From Xiphophorus maculatus (Eukaryota > Chordata > Actinopteri > Cyprinodontiformes > Poeciliidae), in the NCBI RefSeq assembly GCF_002775205.1, contig NC_036446.1:16740565-16804564 (forward strand): a stretch of 64,000 bases of DNA. The letters are read 5' to 3'. The notes beneath the pieces were generated by a model. That model was not told the origin of the DNA. It saw only the letters and a list, made by a program, of their open reading frames with translations, and searched no databases. How positions within the stretch are numbered: the first letter of the stretch is position 1; every line of letters begins with the position of its first letter. The position numbers and the translations under genes are program-made. This document shows, piece after piece, positions 1 to 32,354 of the stretch.

Positions 1-1828
1 GTGGACCATGCATTTGTATTTCAAGAAATCTGTAAAGCAAAGATCATGTTTGTTAAGATCTTTATCTAAAAATCGATCAGATCATCCTCTTTTCACCAGA
101 CAACTTACATCTATCTGCTTTCTGGTCATAATACGCATCGGTGCACACATGTCTTCTGTTTAATTTCTGAGCACATTATTTTTCTGCCTTATTTTCTACA
201 GCTGTTGTGCTTCAAAGTTCAGAGCAGCAGGTGACCTGTGGAGTTTCACCATTATATCCTATTTATCCAGAAAGGCCCTCTGACACACACACACCCACAC
301 ACACACCCTTATGCTGTGGCGCACAGATGAAATTAAAACAAACAAACGCAGGAGTAAACATTTCAGGGCTGTGACTTAATGAGGACACTCCTAGTGAAAA
401 CAGCCGGAGTTCCGGTGGTCCTGTTTGTCAGCTCATGCAGCTGTGGATCAGATGAAGCCGGTTGTAGGTTCTGGCGCTGGTCCCCCCCGGGCCATATTCC
501 ACCTCTGGCTTGGTGATGTCTCAGATCTTTGAGGTCATAGATGGAAAGCGGCTGTGTGGAGATCATAAGGTCTTCTGTCAGGGTTGGATCGGAGGGAAGT
601 GCATCATCAGAAAATAGAGTGAGATCACTTTATGCTTTATTAAACTGAGAGGTGTTGATTTGTTAAGCTTTTTGATGTCCTGCACAGTGAAAAGTTTATG
701 CTTGTGACTCTCTTTCCAACTGTTGGATCACAGTATCCAGAAATCATGTCCTCAAAGTGACTAATAACTCCCATGTTGCCTCTTCTTCTTCATGGTAATA
801 TTTAAAGGAGTAAGATTTAGTGGCAAAAACACAAGAGGGATTGTAAGAGTTGAAGTAAAAATTAAATTCTGTTCAGATCCGATCTCCCGCAGTATTGCCC
901 TGGGCAACAGAGCTGTGGAGAGAGCAGGCTCTCTGTGGTTTCCTGCCAGCTCCTCGTAATGTTCTGTCTCTGCGATCAAGTTAGTTTCTCCCAAGGATTT
1001 CCTCTTACCCCTTTTAGACCCGGTGTCAGTTTTTCATTTGGTACCAATGCCCAGCTTTCAGGTGGCACGTTTTATTGCTGCTGCTAAGAAGCCCCCATAC
1101 AAATAGCCTGTTTTCATGTCATCTGTATTCAAATGCAGCAAGCAACTGTTCCTCATGAGATCGGCACGCCAGGAGTTAGATTTTTTCTTTTTTTTACACA
1201 GAAAATTTGTCTATTTGTTTATCTTTTAAATATAGGCGTTTGAAACCCGCCAACAAGAGGCATCTGTGCTGTGGGTATAGAATCAGAGTTTGCTGTCGAA
1301 AAGAGCTTTCTGTTCTGAGTCAAATCAAACTGTTTCCGCCTCCACCGACCCCCTACTGCATGCTAATGCAATCTTGAGTAAGACAAAAGGGCTCTGGGAA
1401 ACAGAGAGTATTGTATTCATCTAAGTGCTTGAGAAATGGCTTGAAGTAATCCAATATAGGAATAAAAAATGAGTTTAGAAACTATGGAAGTCCTTCTTAC
1501 CAAGTACCGCAGCCTTAAACAGCTCCATAAAAGAGAAGAAGCCATTCCTATTCTGCCATTTGATTCTAAAGTAGAAAACAAACACACCAGTTTCATATTT
1601 TGGGCTCTTATTTGTTTCTTTGTGATCATTGTGAGGGTGTTTAACAGTAGACCTAAAAGGCCTACACAGTCCTGTTAAGATGCCAGGTTTTTGTGATGTA
1701 ACACATGTAGATAAAAGAAAAGCACTGCAGTATTTCTTCACCTCTGTGACATATAGCCAATTTAACTAAAAACAAAAGTAACCTGCTCCTGGGAAAATGT
1801 AAAAGAAAATAAAATAAACTGTTTTTCT

Positions 1829-1879
1829 AACATTTTCTCATTTGCAGCTTAAACCTAAAGCTGCAAATGAGGAAATGTT
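1829..1879. repeat. Hairpin, 22-bp arms
   Basis: Arms 1829-1850 and 1858-1879 are reverse complements with one mismatch (a G-U wobble in RNA) around a 7-nt loop. Surrounding sequence looks like decayed transposon, so an old inverted-repeat end is likely. Confidence 0.6.
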
Positions 1880-2289
1880 GAAATAGGAGAATTTCAACAG
1901 GTCTGAACACTTTTGTGTGGCAACTGTAAGAGGATCTAATGGCTGCTTAGTGTTCAAACGTCGTTTGAAACTGTGAAGATTTGAAACTTCACAGTGATCA
2001 AGGGGATCTCGTTTTTGAAAGGTATCCTTTTGGAGAAGGCTGCAAAACAATTTCACAACATTATGTGTGCAGTATCTAGAATGTGAAGGTCTTCTCTACC
2101 TTAATCTAAGCTGATATTTCTCTAAAACCAGTCTAGTCAAGATGGAGACTGTTCAGGGAAGCTGCCAAAGTAGCTGCAGGAATTTCTGGCTCATATTGTA
2201 TAGCTGAAAGAGAAAGTTATTTTCTTCCAAAGAAAACATTAACACCTTAATAAAATCTCCCCAAATCTGTTTGGAGAATTTATTACTGT

Positions 2290-2440
2290 TTATTACTGTT
2301 GTTTCAAATGAAACAAAACTGATCTTTATGGACTCCAACACCATGTACTCAGTGAAACATGATGGTGGATATGTGATGCTATGGATAGTTTTTAGAGATC
2401 AAATAGAGATTAAATCAAGGTGGATGAGAGACACTATTTT
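2290..2440 (+). pseudogene. Tc1/mariner transposase remnant
   Basis: The + frame reads NETKLIFMDSN and then SVKHDGGYVMLW, which resembles the (D)ETK...VKHGGGSVMLWG segment of Tc1 transposases. It is short and has no intact catalytic domain. Flanking sequence from about 1890 is probably part of the same dead copy. Confidence 0.55.
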
Positions 2441-2571
2441 TGAAGAACATACATCCAAATCAGCAAACGTATCGCCATATTTAATATTTTATTTTGTAGG
2501 CCAAGCCAGAGTTCAAAAGTAAATCTGACAGAACGTCTGTGAGGTAGCATGAAAAATATATATGTCTATAC

Positions 2572-3393
2572 CAGGGGTCTCAAACTCGCGGCCCGCAGGC
2601 CAACTGCGGCCCTCGGGACGATAGTTTGTGGCCCCCGCCTTAATATGAAAGTTTAATGTTAGTGCGGCCCTCGAGTTTGATATAATTGGCACTTTTCAGT
2701 GTTGTGTGTGGAGCTGAACGAAATTACCAATCACGGTGGAGTATATTGCTCTCGGGGGCGGGACATCGGCCGGGCCTATTTGCATTTTCTATTTGTCATT
2801 ATTTGCATGCGGTACATGCGCAATTTCTGCGGCCGCTCCCGCTTCACGTGCTTCAGCATCCAGTCTAGACCTGGAAGTTGCTGATCAGTGTAACGTAATT
2901 AAGGTTAGGCGCTGTAACGCTTGGGTTGTGTTTAAGGGAGGAGAGGAGGCAGCAGATTCGTCAGGACGGTCAAAAACTCACAACCACACTGGTACTGGGA
3001 ATTCCACAGTGTTGTCCTTTAATAAATACGCTCTTCACCAACCTTACAAAGCCCGGTTGAACGGCTGCTATATTATCAAACATGAGAATTGAGCAGCGTC
3101 CAAACAACCCGTAACATTACTAAAAAGTTAGGGAGCTAACATGTCCGTCTAGCACGTTTCTCCCACGCTCTCTACAGAGAAGCCGTGGCGCATACTTCTG
3201 ACATCATTAGCAATACTAGAGTATCTTAAAGAGACACTACACAATTACGGCTGTTACAGCGCCTGACTACGGCCAAATATGGCAATAGGCAATCAGAAAG
3301 GTTCGGCTGAGGAGACCGTGTGTGTGAATGCGGCCCAGCCTCACCCAGACTCTACCTCAGCGGCCCCCGGGTAAATTGAGTTTGAGACCCCTG
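2572..3393. mobile_element. Non-autonomous hAT-type DNA transposon, 822 bp, complete
   Basis: Perfect 16-bp terminal inverted repeats start CAGGGGTCTCAAACTC and end GAGTTTGAGACCCCTG. They are flanked by a perfect 8-bp target duplication gtctatac at 2564-2571 and 3394-3401. Eight-base duplications and CAGGG ends are hAT signatures. The interior is GC-rich, with no transposase-like reading frame. The intact duplication implies a fairly recent insertion. Confidence 0.9.
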
Positions 3394-5149
3394 GTCTATA
3401 CAGTCTGAGATTTGGACAATATTTTTGCAGGTAGAGTGAACAAATATTGGGGTGCTGATAGACTTCTACCAAAGAAGACTAAATGCTGAAAATGAATCAA
3501 CAAAGTATTAGTTTACTGCAACCAGATTTGTTTGCTTTCTAGTTGAGTTGTACAGGATATATATACATGTCACATTAAAGGTGGATAAGTTTTACAAAAA
3601 TTATTTTCATGGTGACATTTATTTCATCACAACATCCTGACATTTTAACAATTATGCGCTTTTTATGTACATTGTATATGTATAACATGAAATGTTTTAT
3701 GAGTAGTGTATGTCAAAACTATATCTTTAGAAAAGTTTTGTTTTGTGGGGTTTAAAGGTCCATCAAAACCATATTTTTAGAAATTCTTTACGTGCTATCA
3801 CTTTAGTTTTACTGCTTTTATTGTGGCGTAATAAAGGTTTTATTCAACTTTTACAATTTCAAAAATTATTAGTGGCAGGATTTTTAAAGCAGTAATCCAG
3901 TTGTAGCCTACAATGTTATCAAAATATTTTACCAGTGATGATCAAAGTACCCCTCTCCACTCAAGTTGCAGAGAAAATGCAAGCTCATATTAAAAAAGTA
4001 TTTTTGTTTTATTTTGCAAAATCCCAGCCATGGAGAGTAATTGTATAGGTAAAAACATTACAGGATTAAAAAAGCAAACTCAGAGACAGCAACATTTGTC
4101 TCTGCTCTCCAAATCATCCACCCTGTTATTTAGCTGATCTTCTAAAAAATGCTCAAAAAAATGGTTTATTATCTCATATCGATGCATCCTGCAGTTTGCA
4201 TATAATGCTATATTTGCATTGCTGGAATCATACAACATCTTGCTTTATTCCGAAATAGGAATCTATTTAAAACGTAAGTTATGCAACATTATGTCAGTTC
4301 ATAACGATTTTATGAAAGCACATAAAAAGAATTAGTTTTAGGGATCAATTGCGGATTCAGGTTCTCAAATCTCAGTTTACTTTTTCATATCACTCTCAGG
4401 TCTTTCTTTCCTCACCTCCTTCTCTCTTTGTGCATCTGTTTTCCCGGTTTTTTCTCTCTCTAGTGATCAGAATTCACCCCTCTGCGGCCTTGTGTCTAGT
4501 CTGCCGTGTCATGTGAAGCGAGATGCCCCAGAAATGTCTCGTGAAGGCCACAGACACATTTGAGTGAAGAGATAAGAAGACGCACATTCGACTGATTGGT
4601 TCCTCGCCTCCCGTCCCTGGGTTTTTTAGCAGCCTCCACTTAAACGACATTTGACCCCAGTTGATCATTAGCTTAGTGGAAGCAGCGCGGCGTCTTGAGG
4701 AAACTGTGTTACACAACATGCTCTGACCGTGTCACCAAGCCCCAGTGCAGCTGCTGGGAATGGTCAACACGATTTGTCATCATCTGGATGTAATGGATTT
4801 GGCTGGCTCTCTGCAGAGCTGTGAGAGGTTGCAGGAGACAGTATGGAGATTTACCAACTCAGATTGGACTTTGGTTTTGTGAGCAACATGTTTCCCTGGC
4901 AACTAATAACCCTGCCGACAGTGAGGGATCGCATGTGTGTTTGCTTTAAAAGTTGGCTCCTGAAGGCTGGGGCTTTTGCGTTGGTGTTGTGTAAATGGGA
5001 CTCTGGTTTTCACACAGGTAGTTGTAGTGCTTAGATGGTTTATTTACTTGCAAAAGTATTTATTACTGTAATATTTTCAGATCCAATCACAGTAGGAATG
5101 ATGGTAAATTAACAGGAAATTATATATGCACTCATTTTTTCCCCCAAAT

Positions 5150-5440
5150 AAAAATGTCAAAAGTGTGCATTGCATTTGTATTGAACATTTTTAAGTTGAT
5201 ACTCTGTAGAACCGCCTTTCAATGCTCCCGTAGTTGCAATCGTGTTTTGTTGAGGAGATGCTGCGTTCAGGGGGATGTGCAGTGTTGCTTTTCCTGCACA
5301 CATTGCATTTTGCATGTAAAGTGAAAAGACAAAGTTTGGTCTCGTCTGACCACACTGCCTTTTTGCATATACTTGCATATGTTACATGGCTTGTGAGAAA
5401 CTGCAAACAGGACTTATGGGTTTTCCTTTAGTAATAGATT
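5150..5440 (-). pseudogene. Degenerate DNA-transposon remnant
   Basis: The minus strand reads KAVWSDETKLCLF near 5310-5350, resembling the WSDETK block around the second catalytic Asp of Tc1-type transposases. The rest does not form a recognisable protein. Confidence 0.45.
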
Positions 5441-6232
5441 TCTTCTTTCTACACTCCCAGATGGATTCTGTTTACTAAGTGACTTTTAAAGGGATTTTGT
5501 TGTTCTTGCTTTTGTTTAGGAGTAAAAGGGGCTAGATGTTTATGCACCAATTATTATTTTTTGACTTTTTATTTGTTAAAAAAAATCAGAAAGACTGTCT
5601 GTCATTTTCTTTCCACCCCACATTTATGCACTTCCTTATTGTTTATTTTTTTGTTTTACTTTATGTTCTTTGCGCAGAAAGTATGTGCAAAGTTAAAAGA
5701 TGTAATATCTACAAGAAGAAATTATTCACACCCACAGAAGACTCCACCTGTGGATCCTTCAATTCTCCTCATCACCATTAAATATGATTGGATAATGCCT
5801 GCAATAGGTAGTTTGATACATATCAGAAAACATCTGAATATGCAAATATTTCTCTCTGCTGTTTTCTCACTAGTCAAAGCAGACTGTACCTTTTAAGAAA
5901 GAAACAGAAAAAAGAAAGTACATTTTCCAGATATTAATGTCACAAGTAACCCCAGGCTATTTGTTTTTAATCTATAGATTCACTATAATATTGTTATTTC
6001 AAACAAGGACAAAATCAGATAAGGCTAGTATTGCTAATAATTCAAAGATTTCTTGCTAGTTTCAGGACTGTTCAATAGTGTGATTCATATTTAAGACTAA
6101 TTTTTTTAAACCAAACTGGACCGTTGGATCCTGTTAGCATTCCTCTGACTAGACTTTATTTTTTACAGTTTCCCCATAACAGTTTATTTTTGTTTTGCGT
6201 TAAATTGGCTACATGTCATGGAGGCGGAGAAG

Positions 6233-6269
6233 TAATACAATGCATTTCTTTTACAAATGCATTGTATTA
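6233..6269. repeat. Perfect hairpin, 15-bp arms
   Basis: Arms 6233-6247 and 6255-6269 are perfect reverse complements around a 7-nt loop. No function can be assigned. Confidence 0.6.
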
Positions 6270-7279
6270 TCATGTTTACAGTGCACATCTGAACACCAGA
6301 TTGAAGAGACCCTCTGGTTTAGTTAGTAAGAACACCCATTTTGCCTGGGTGAAGTTATTTAATATGTTTTTTAATATCTAATAACAAGGAAGCTATAGTT
6401 GTTCTCTTTTATTTCACTTCTTTTCAGTAAAATAACATATCGTGTCTCTAATTTTCAAGAAACAACAAAAATGTGCAGCTAAGCAGTTTGTTGTCAAGCT
6501 CACTTAACTTGTTCATGATCGGTTGTCTGCTGAGGAATAGCAGCAGGAACATTTCTCTGTGTTTGAATGCCCTTGCAAAGTGAAAGGGACACAGAGAAAA
6601 CGAATGAGCTGGACAAAATGTGCTAGAGTAAGCAGATTCTCAAGAAGAGCATCTGAGTGGGAGGAAGCATGAGTTGGTTTGAGGGGAATATAAAAACAGA
6701 GGACTGGAGTCTGAGGTGGGCTCTTTCTCCTTTGAGCTTAATTGGCTTGTCTCTCAACTGAGTGTTCTTGAAAGCTGGCAGAGACAGCAGCTCTGCAGTT
6801 GGACGTTTCCTGCAATGGTGGCCACTGATCTACCCACTGTGCAAGCTGGCAGAAATAAACTGGGCAGAATGACTTTAAATGTGACAAAAGCCAATTCATT
6901 TATCCATACATCTAGCACTTGGTGGTAGCAAAACAAATCAACAATTTTTTTCATGTTTTTTACTGTGCAAAATCATGTTTTATTGATATATGATAAGGTA
7001 AAGAAGCCGTTTCTATCCTAAGTAGTGGTGTAATATTTCCTGGAACAGTGCGACGTCTAATAAACAGGTGATATCAGACAGATCATGACTGATCCATGAC
7101 TTTCTGTATGACTTCATTTTCTGGAAGCATCTAATCTCTGTAGAGCCTGAACACGTGTCAGTAATTAGCTGTTTCTGTTTTTCTTAAACTGAATTGATTC
7201 TAAGAATTAGGGGGTCTTGTGTGTTAGATAAATGCCTGTAGGCCCATATTAACCTTTGTGTGGGTTTTTTTCCTTCCAG

Positions 7280-26276
<18,997 letters not shown>

Positions 26277-29200
26277 GACACTGAGACAGCCATTTGGCTT
26301 CAGTTTGGATTGTGCCATTCTTGAGATGTAGGACTATCTCCTACAGCTGGTTTAGTTGGAAGAAGTTGCCATTTGAAAAAATTTTGAGAAGACAAGAAAA
26401 GCCTTTAGAACTCTGTTAAAAACTGATACTGTGCCATTAAAGAGAGATAAGCAGAATATGCTCTGAGTATCCGCCACAATAGGGCTGAACAAGGTTTCCA
26501 CATGTCCAATATGTCAACAGCATTTCCCTTTACTTGGAAAGTTAAGCAATCTGATGGATGCAGAAAAGATTGTGGTCGGTCTCCCCACCAGGAACCCAAA
26601 GGTGACTCAGGTCCTGCAGAGATTGATTCGTGCGGAAGCTTGAAAAAGTGCCTAATACGGACGACACATCAGAGAGCTCAACGCATCCAGGTTAAGAGTT
26701 TGTTTTAGCTATAGTCAGACAGGACACGGTCTTTACGAACACTCAATGTCCCTGGACACCTTTCTACGGCTATTGAAGCTTGGCCCATTGTTGTCTTTAT
26801 TTAGCTAAGAAAACTATGTTGAAAACTTGAGTTTTTAATCCCATAATCCCATCAGAATTCAGCCTAAATAAAGTCAAGCTTTGCTCAAAACCCCAAACAA
26901 CTTTCAACTACATTCAAATATTTTTAAGTGGACGTCTTTTCACCATTAACTTTAAAGTTCATGATGTTTAAACAGAAAATGATGCTGTAGTTTCCACGTC
27001 TCTTCAGTGAAAATGTTCTAGTGGGATAACGCTAGCAGATACGACTCTCCTCTCTTAGTGGCCTACACAAAGAGAACTAGGGTTGATCTCTTTACCCAAA
27101 TGGTACATTTAAAAGGATATTAGTATTGTATTTTGTTTGATTTTTAAAGAGAGAAATCTCATTCCTGACCCAAAGGTCACATGTCAACTTTAAAAAAAAA
27201 AAAAGAACTGAAAGGACTTAAGATGTCATCAACATGTAAAGACAAGAATAACTGCCTTTATGTTGTTGAAATTATTAATTTGGGTTTTATTTTATAGAAT
27301 CTTACAAACTGGATCAATCATTGTAGGAAACACCCTCTACAACCACAGAGGGATAAGCTTTGAGTGCACTGCAGACCTCTTATGAGCCGTTTGACATTGA
27401 AGATATTCAGCTTTAGTGGGCTGAAGTGGTAGTAGCAGTAGAATAATCAGTGAAGATGAATCCCCATAAAAGCCTCATTTCAGAGAAGAAGAATAAATAT
27501 TTTGAGTTTAGGCATTTTGAACACATTCTGATTAATTAATTTGAACAAATCAGCCTGATAACAGTCAGTGCAAGTATAAAATGATGTTTTATCTATCTTC
27601 TTATTTAAAATCGCTTTTTATGTGTAGACAGATTATTTATTAACATTTGAGGCTGCTGGTAGTATTTATATTATACGGCGATGCTATGAACAAACTTGTC
27701 ATCTACTTGTCATTTTCTCACATTTACTCCATGCATTAATATTTTTCTGCTTGTTCTGTCAAATGTTGGACTTGGAAGCTGCTTTGCCAAACTGTGGTGA
27801 GAGGAAATGGGATTTGTCAGGGCAAACTGACTGTTTGACTGGCAAGAAATCAGTCATAGCTGAATGAGAAACTTATAACTCAGTCACTTGACTTTGCCTG
27901 AACAACACGGAAATTAATTAGAACAAATATCTTTGGTAAACAAAATTTGAACAGTGTTCAAACTATTACAAAGCATTCATTCCAAGCTTTCAGAAAATTT
28001 TGAAGATTAAATCTTAGAAATAGAAGCTTGTCGTGATATCATTTGAAGGTATATTTTTTCTATATACATTTATGTGCTGTACTGTTTTTTAAATCATTGG
28101 TTAATGCTTTTTTAGATGTCAGCAAACACAATAAAAAAATATGAGCGTAAACATATGCGGTATTTGACACCAGAAAGACTTTCTTATTAAGTAAGTCACT
28201 CAGAATATATAATCATTTCTTCCCCTCTTCAAAGCTTTAGCATCATGTTATATGATAATATAGTGTACACAGAGCCCTCAGCAATTATTGGCACCCACTG
28301 TCTCTAGTGGTAAATGGTAAATGGCCCTTTATCGATTCCAGAGGACCCCAGGTACTGACTTCACACTACGTTCAGTAGTAGCCTAACTTCAAAATATTAT
28401 TACTTAAGAAGTATAAGATTACAAGTTAAAACTAGTATCTCTGTGATCTACTTGGAAAGAAAAGCTACGTATAGATTTAATAAGTCTCAGTTAGGTATAA
28501 GAATTGCCGTGTTTCCCAGTAAGTGTCGCCCTGGCAGTTTTGCATAAAGCAATTATTTCTTGCGGTATTTGACTCCACAGGAAAGATGCACTAAGCTAGA
28601 GGTTGGATTTCTCTTGTTTCTGTTTGATATTGGAATAAAATATTTTTATTTATGATGATATTTACCTTCAGTGCCAGTAAATCCTGAGGTTGCTGTACCC
28701 AGGGGTATAAACTATAATTGTATTTATGATGCCTAAATTATTTGGGGAAACTCAGTATCGTACTGCCCTAGAAACCTCACTTTATCCAGCTCCGAATGCC
28801 TCCAACTTGTTCAGCTGGACTTCTGTGGTAAGATGTAGTCCAATGTTTGCTGTTGTCGGTAATTATTATGTTAGTTTTACAATTTTCCTTCTTCTTTGAC
28901 CCTAATTTCAGTAGTTTTGGAATTTCACATGTGTTTTTAGCTGGAACTATAACGATTTTGCCTTAAAGCTCCTCTAAGTAGTCTTTAGAAGGAGAAGTCC
29001 TTTGAGTTGTCCATCTATATTCTGTTTTTCTAAGAATCGTCTTTAGAGGCCAGCACATACTATAAAAAATCTGACAAATTTGTTTCTTTTGCATATGTAA
29101 GAAAAAAAGTTCTTGCCAGATGCTATTTCAAGGACAAACTATAAGAACATCTGTCGTGGGGTGAATATTTTTTTTCTGTTTTTGCAGAGCATGTGAAGGC

Positions 29201-31150
29201 CTCAGTTTCTGGCTTGCCAAGTTGTTGTACCCTCAACTAAAGTAACTCTGCTATAAGCACTTTGTAAAAAAAAGAATTAAATCTGCTGTCATGTGTGTTT
29301 CACTTAATGTTTAGCAGTTTAACAACAGGTTCCTCAGTCACACACAACATTTCTTGTAAAGGAAACCACTGACAGTAAAGCGGAAGGTGGCTAAAAGTAA
29401 TATCACTAAACGAAGGGTGAAGACTGAACATATTCTGTTGCTATTCATGGCTAAGACTTGATCAAAAATATTGTGCTTATTTGTTTTTTCTATATCAAAG
29501 TCTCCCTACAAATAATACAAAAAACGTATAGCTTCAAATTGTATCATGCATATTATCAAAGCCGCTGGATTATTTTTCTAAAGTTATAAAAGTACAGATT
29601 TTACCTACAAAGCACTTTGCTAAAGCTAATAATTAATTCTTGTCACTTTATCGACTTGTGTCTGAGATGCCAAACACGTGGGACTCTGTGGTTCTGACGT
29701 CCACGATCCGCTCAATGCGTCTGGCGTCTGGCCCGAAGTCAGCGAGACATTCACGGACACTGCAGACATTCTGAGACAGATTATGATTGTGCGAGTCAAC
29801 AGAGGAGAGCTTGAACTTTCCCAGAGGTTTCACGAAATGGTGTGATCTTTTGAGTTCTCTTGTAAAATATGCAACATGTCAAGTGTAAATATAAATGTGA
29901 TGAGAATGTCACTTTACCACCCGAAGCTACATAAATCCTGTCACTTAAAATGTCTTAATATTGAGTGCTGTGTGTATGTATGATGTAGTCGGGGTTGTGT
30001 TTATATGTTTCACTGAGCATTTTTTGTGAGTCTGCCCGGTCCATTTGACCTGCTGTCTTTGTGCTTTGTTGCCAGTCCAAAATGAATATGACATTTCTCT
30101 GTAGTGTTCTCCAAACTAACTAAATCCATTTTTGACATCATTTGACCCTCTTAAACTGTTGCTGTCTCCTGTATGATGCCATATCATCCTCAGCTATATT
30201 TTTTCCAGCTTCAAGTATGTCTTATTTTTGATGAGGCAGTCATTGTGCACTGAAATCTGCCTGGAACTGGATGCACAGAAACAGGAAGAAAGAGGTGTGA
30301 AGAATGTGCTTTGGTTCAAAAGAAAACACTTAGCACAATACTCCTTAAACATTTTAAGAAGAAGAAATTCACTTTAAAGCAGACTACATTGTTTTTCTCG
30401 TGATTCATTTATTAACTTTGGAGTAGTACTTCCTCTTTGCACATCTAAACAAGCTTGCAGAAGTATCTGTGTTTCTGTGTAGTGTGAAGTGCATGCATGC
30501 CTGTGTGACCAATGGTTTGACTGTAACTCTGTGTGAACTGTGAACGAAACCGATCAGAGGCGCTCCAACTGACCAAAGTAGCCACTGTCTAATGTCATGT
30601 TTCCTTTCTGCAGATTTTTTTTTTTAATTCTTGATTTTTTTTTCTCGATGCCAAGAAGCTTGATGTTTATTTTTGTACTTCATTGTATCATGCAAATTTC
30701 TATCACCCTCTTGCTACAGAATTGAAAACTATAGGGATTCCTCAGAAAACTGTCACTCATTAGGGCACCATTGAGGGTACTAACTGTAACTGTATTTCGT
30801 ACTTTAAGCATGTGCTAAATACAAGTCAACTGAGAAACATGTATATATAAAATATGGTTTATTTGTATAAAATGAAGCATATCCAATATATTTTTTTCTA
30901 GCATGCTGATTGCTGCTAAAATTCATGTTGAGTAATAAACAATAACATTGTTTAGGAATGGATCTAACAAAGAGCACTTTTGCTGTTTTTCAGAGACTTA
31001 TCCTCATATGAACCTTCTGTGAAATAAAATATAATCTTTTTTTTTTCATTCAGATGCTGCTATTATTATTTTCAGTTTTTAATTATTTTTTTTTCCACAA
31101 TTAACTTTAAGCCAAGTAGCAATAAAACTTTTTACTGTGAATGGTTTTGT
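26277..31150 (+). other. phlpp2: Probable PHLPP2 3'UTR
   Basis: There is no coding potential on the + strand after the stop. AATAAA signals occur at 31023-31028 and 31121-31126, the latter followed by a T/G-rich stretch, so the transcript may end near 31140-31150. Earlier AATAAA copies, for example near 28131, could give shorter forms. A short repeat fragment with tggtaaatggtaaatggccc lies near 28308-28380. A GC-richer island lies at 29645-29835. Confidence 0.55.
31121..31126 (+). terminator. phlpp2: Candidate PHLPP2 polyadenylation signal
   Basis: AATAAA followed within 20-35 bases by tttactgtgaatggttttg, a T/G-rich downstream element. It is the last good signal before the convergent MARVELD3 gene. 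Confidence 0.5.
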
Positions 31151-32354
31151 CCAGCTTCATTTTAATGACCATGTTTATGATCATTTTTAGTTGCTCGGTA
31201 CACATGGGTCAGTCAAAAATGTCTATTTGAACACAAATATCAAATGTCTAAAACATAAGGAATAAAAGAGCAGGATGGTTTGTATATGTGTATTCTTGTG
31301 CTTATATATTTACTTAAGTAATTTATAATTGATATAATTGAGTTTATCACCAAAACACAGCATTTTAGACAAAAACATTTATTTTTGCTGTACAAACAGT
31401 GGTTTAGCGGTTTAACCTCACACATCTAATGTATCTGTTAGCTTAAGTTAAAGGCTTTTGCCTCATGCAATTATTATTAATTTAGATTTCTGCATGTTTT
31501 TATTGCTTAGGTTCATTGCTGAATAAAGTAAATGCCACCTACTGGACAAGCTTAGAAATGCACCCTGTAGTCTGGCAAAGATTTAAAGACTCCCTATTAT
31601 AAATGTGCATCAAATCAACAAAGCTACACATAAAAACTTCTTGTGTAATTATTTTCAAACCAGCTCTTGCATTGTTAGATTTCAAGATGAGGTTAAAACG
31701 GTTGTTTTATGTCAAAAGAGAAGCATGACTAATACCGTAGTTATAAAAAAGTATTTGATCAGTATAGGGTTAGGGTTAACTCTAACCCTGACACACGCAC
31801 ACAAACACAAACCAACATTAAGCTCCAAATCTCAAAGGATATACATGATCGATCACTGCATTAGTTGTATTTTTGTCAAATGCTCATTTGTCAGTTGAGT
31901 CTATTTTACCCCCTTATACTTAGTTTTGGTTCTGTCATTTAACCTAGTCTCATACAAGAAATAAAGCGATCACAAGATGAGTTTTGAATTTATTTCACCA
32001 ACTCCTCCTCTGCCTAACACATCCGATATTAAGAACAGCTTATGATTTTTTTTTTTTTACAAGAGGTTAAATGTTCTATCATACATCTCACAAGTGGAAA
32101 GAAAAGTTGTTTTCCAATTACCTCTTTTTACATGCCAAAATTATGAAATTGTATGTACCGTACTCTCATCTGGCAGTTTATTATGACATTTACAAAAAAA
32201 AAAAGGTCAGTACAAAAGTAGAAATAAGAAAAGAGCATCAAGAATTAAAAACGTATTCCAGCTTGCATAAAGAAATTTAATACAGAAAAAGACTTAATGG
32301 AAATCCCTTCCAATCTGTTGAACTTTTTCTCTAATGTGAGTAAGAAAAGCATGT
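31151..32354. other. Tail-to-tail interval between PHLPP2 and MARVELD3
   Basis: It holds the MARVELD3 3'UTR on the minus strand (candidate signals read as TTTATT on + near 31987 and 32177), a telomere-like palindrome at 31766-31789, and otherwise AT-rich sequence with no gene. Confidence 0.5.

Larger units (their letters stand above)
1..7279. other. Upstream or intronic sequence of PHLPP2
   Basis: I found no segment resembling the N-terminal part of PHLPP2 in any frame. The block holds a (CA)n tract near 284-307, a 22-bp-arm hairpin at 1829-1879, Tc1 debris, the 822-bp hAT element and a 15-bp-arm hairpin at 6233-6269. Two more GC-rich, non-repeat-looking patches lie at about 361-610 and 4455-4840. 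It is most likely intron, since the first visible exon begins mid-codon. Confidence 0.6.

Noticed and set aside
2736..3092. 118-codon frame inside the hAT element
   Set aside because: It shows no transposase motifs; the element is non-autonomous and the frame reflects high GC.
29648..29833. Calling a minus-strand gene in the PHLPP2 3'UTR
   Set aside because: One 61-codon frame without partner exons is not enough; kept only as a finding.
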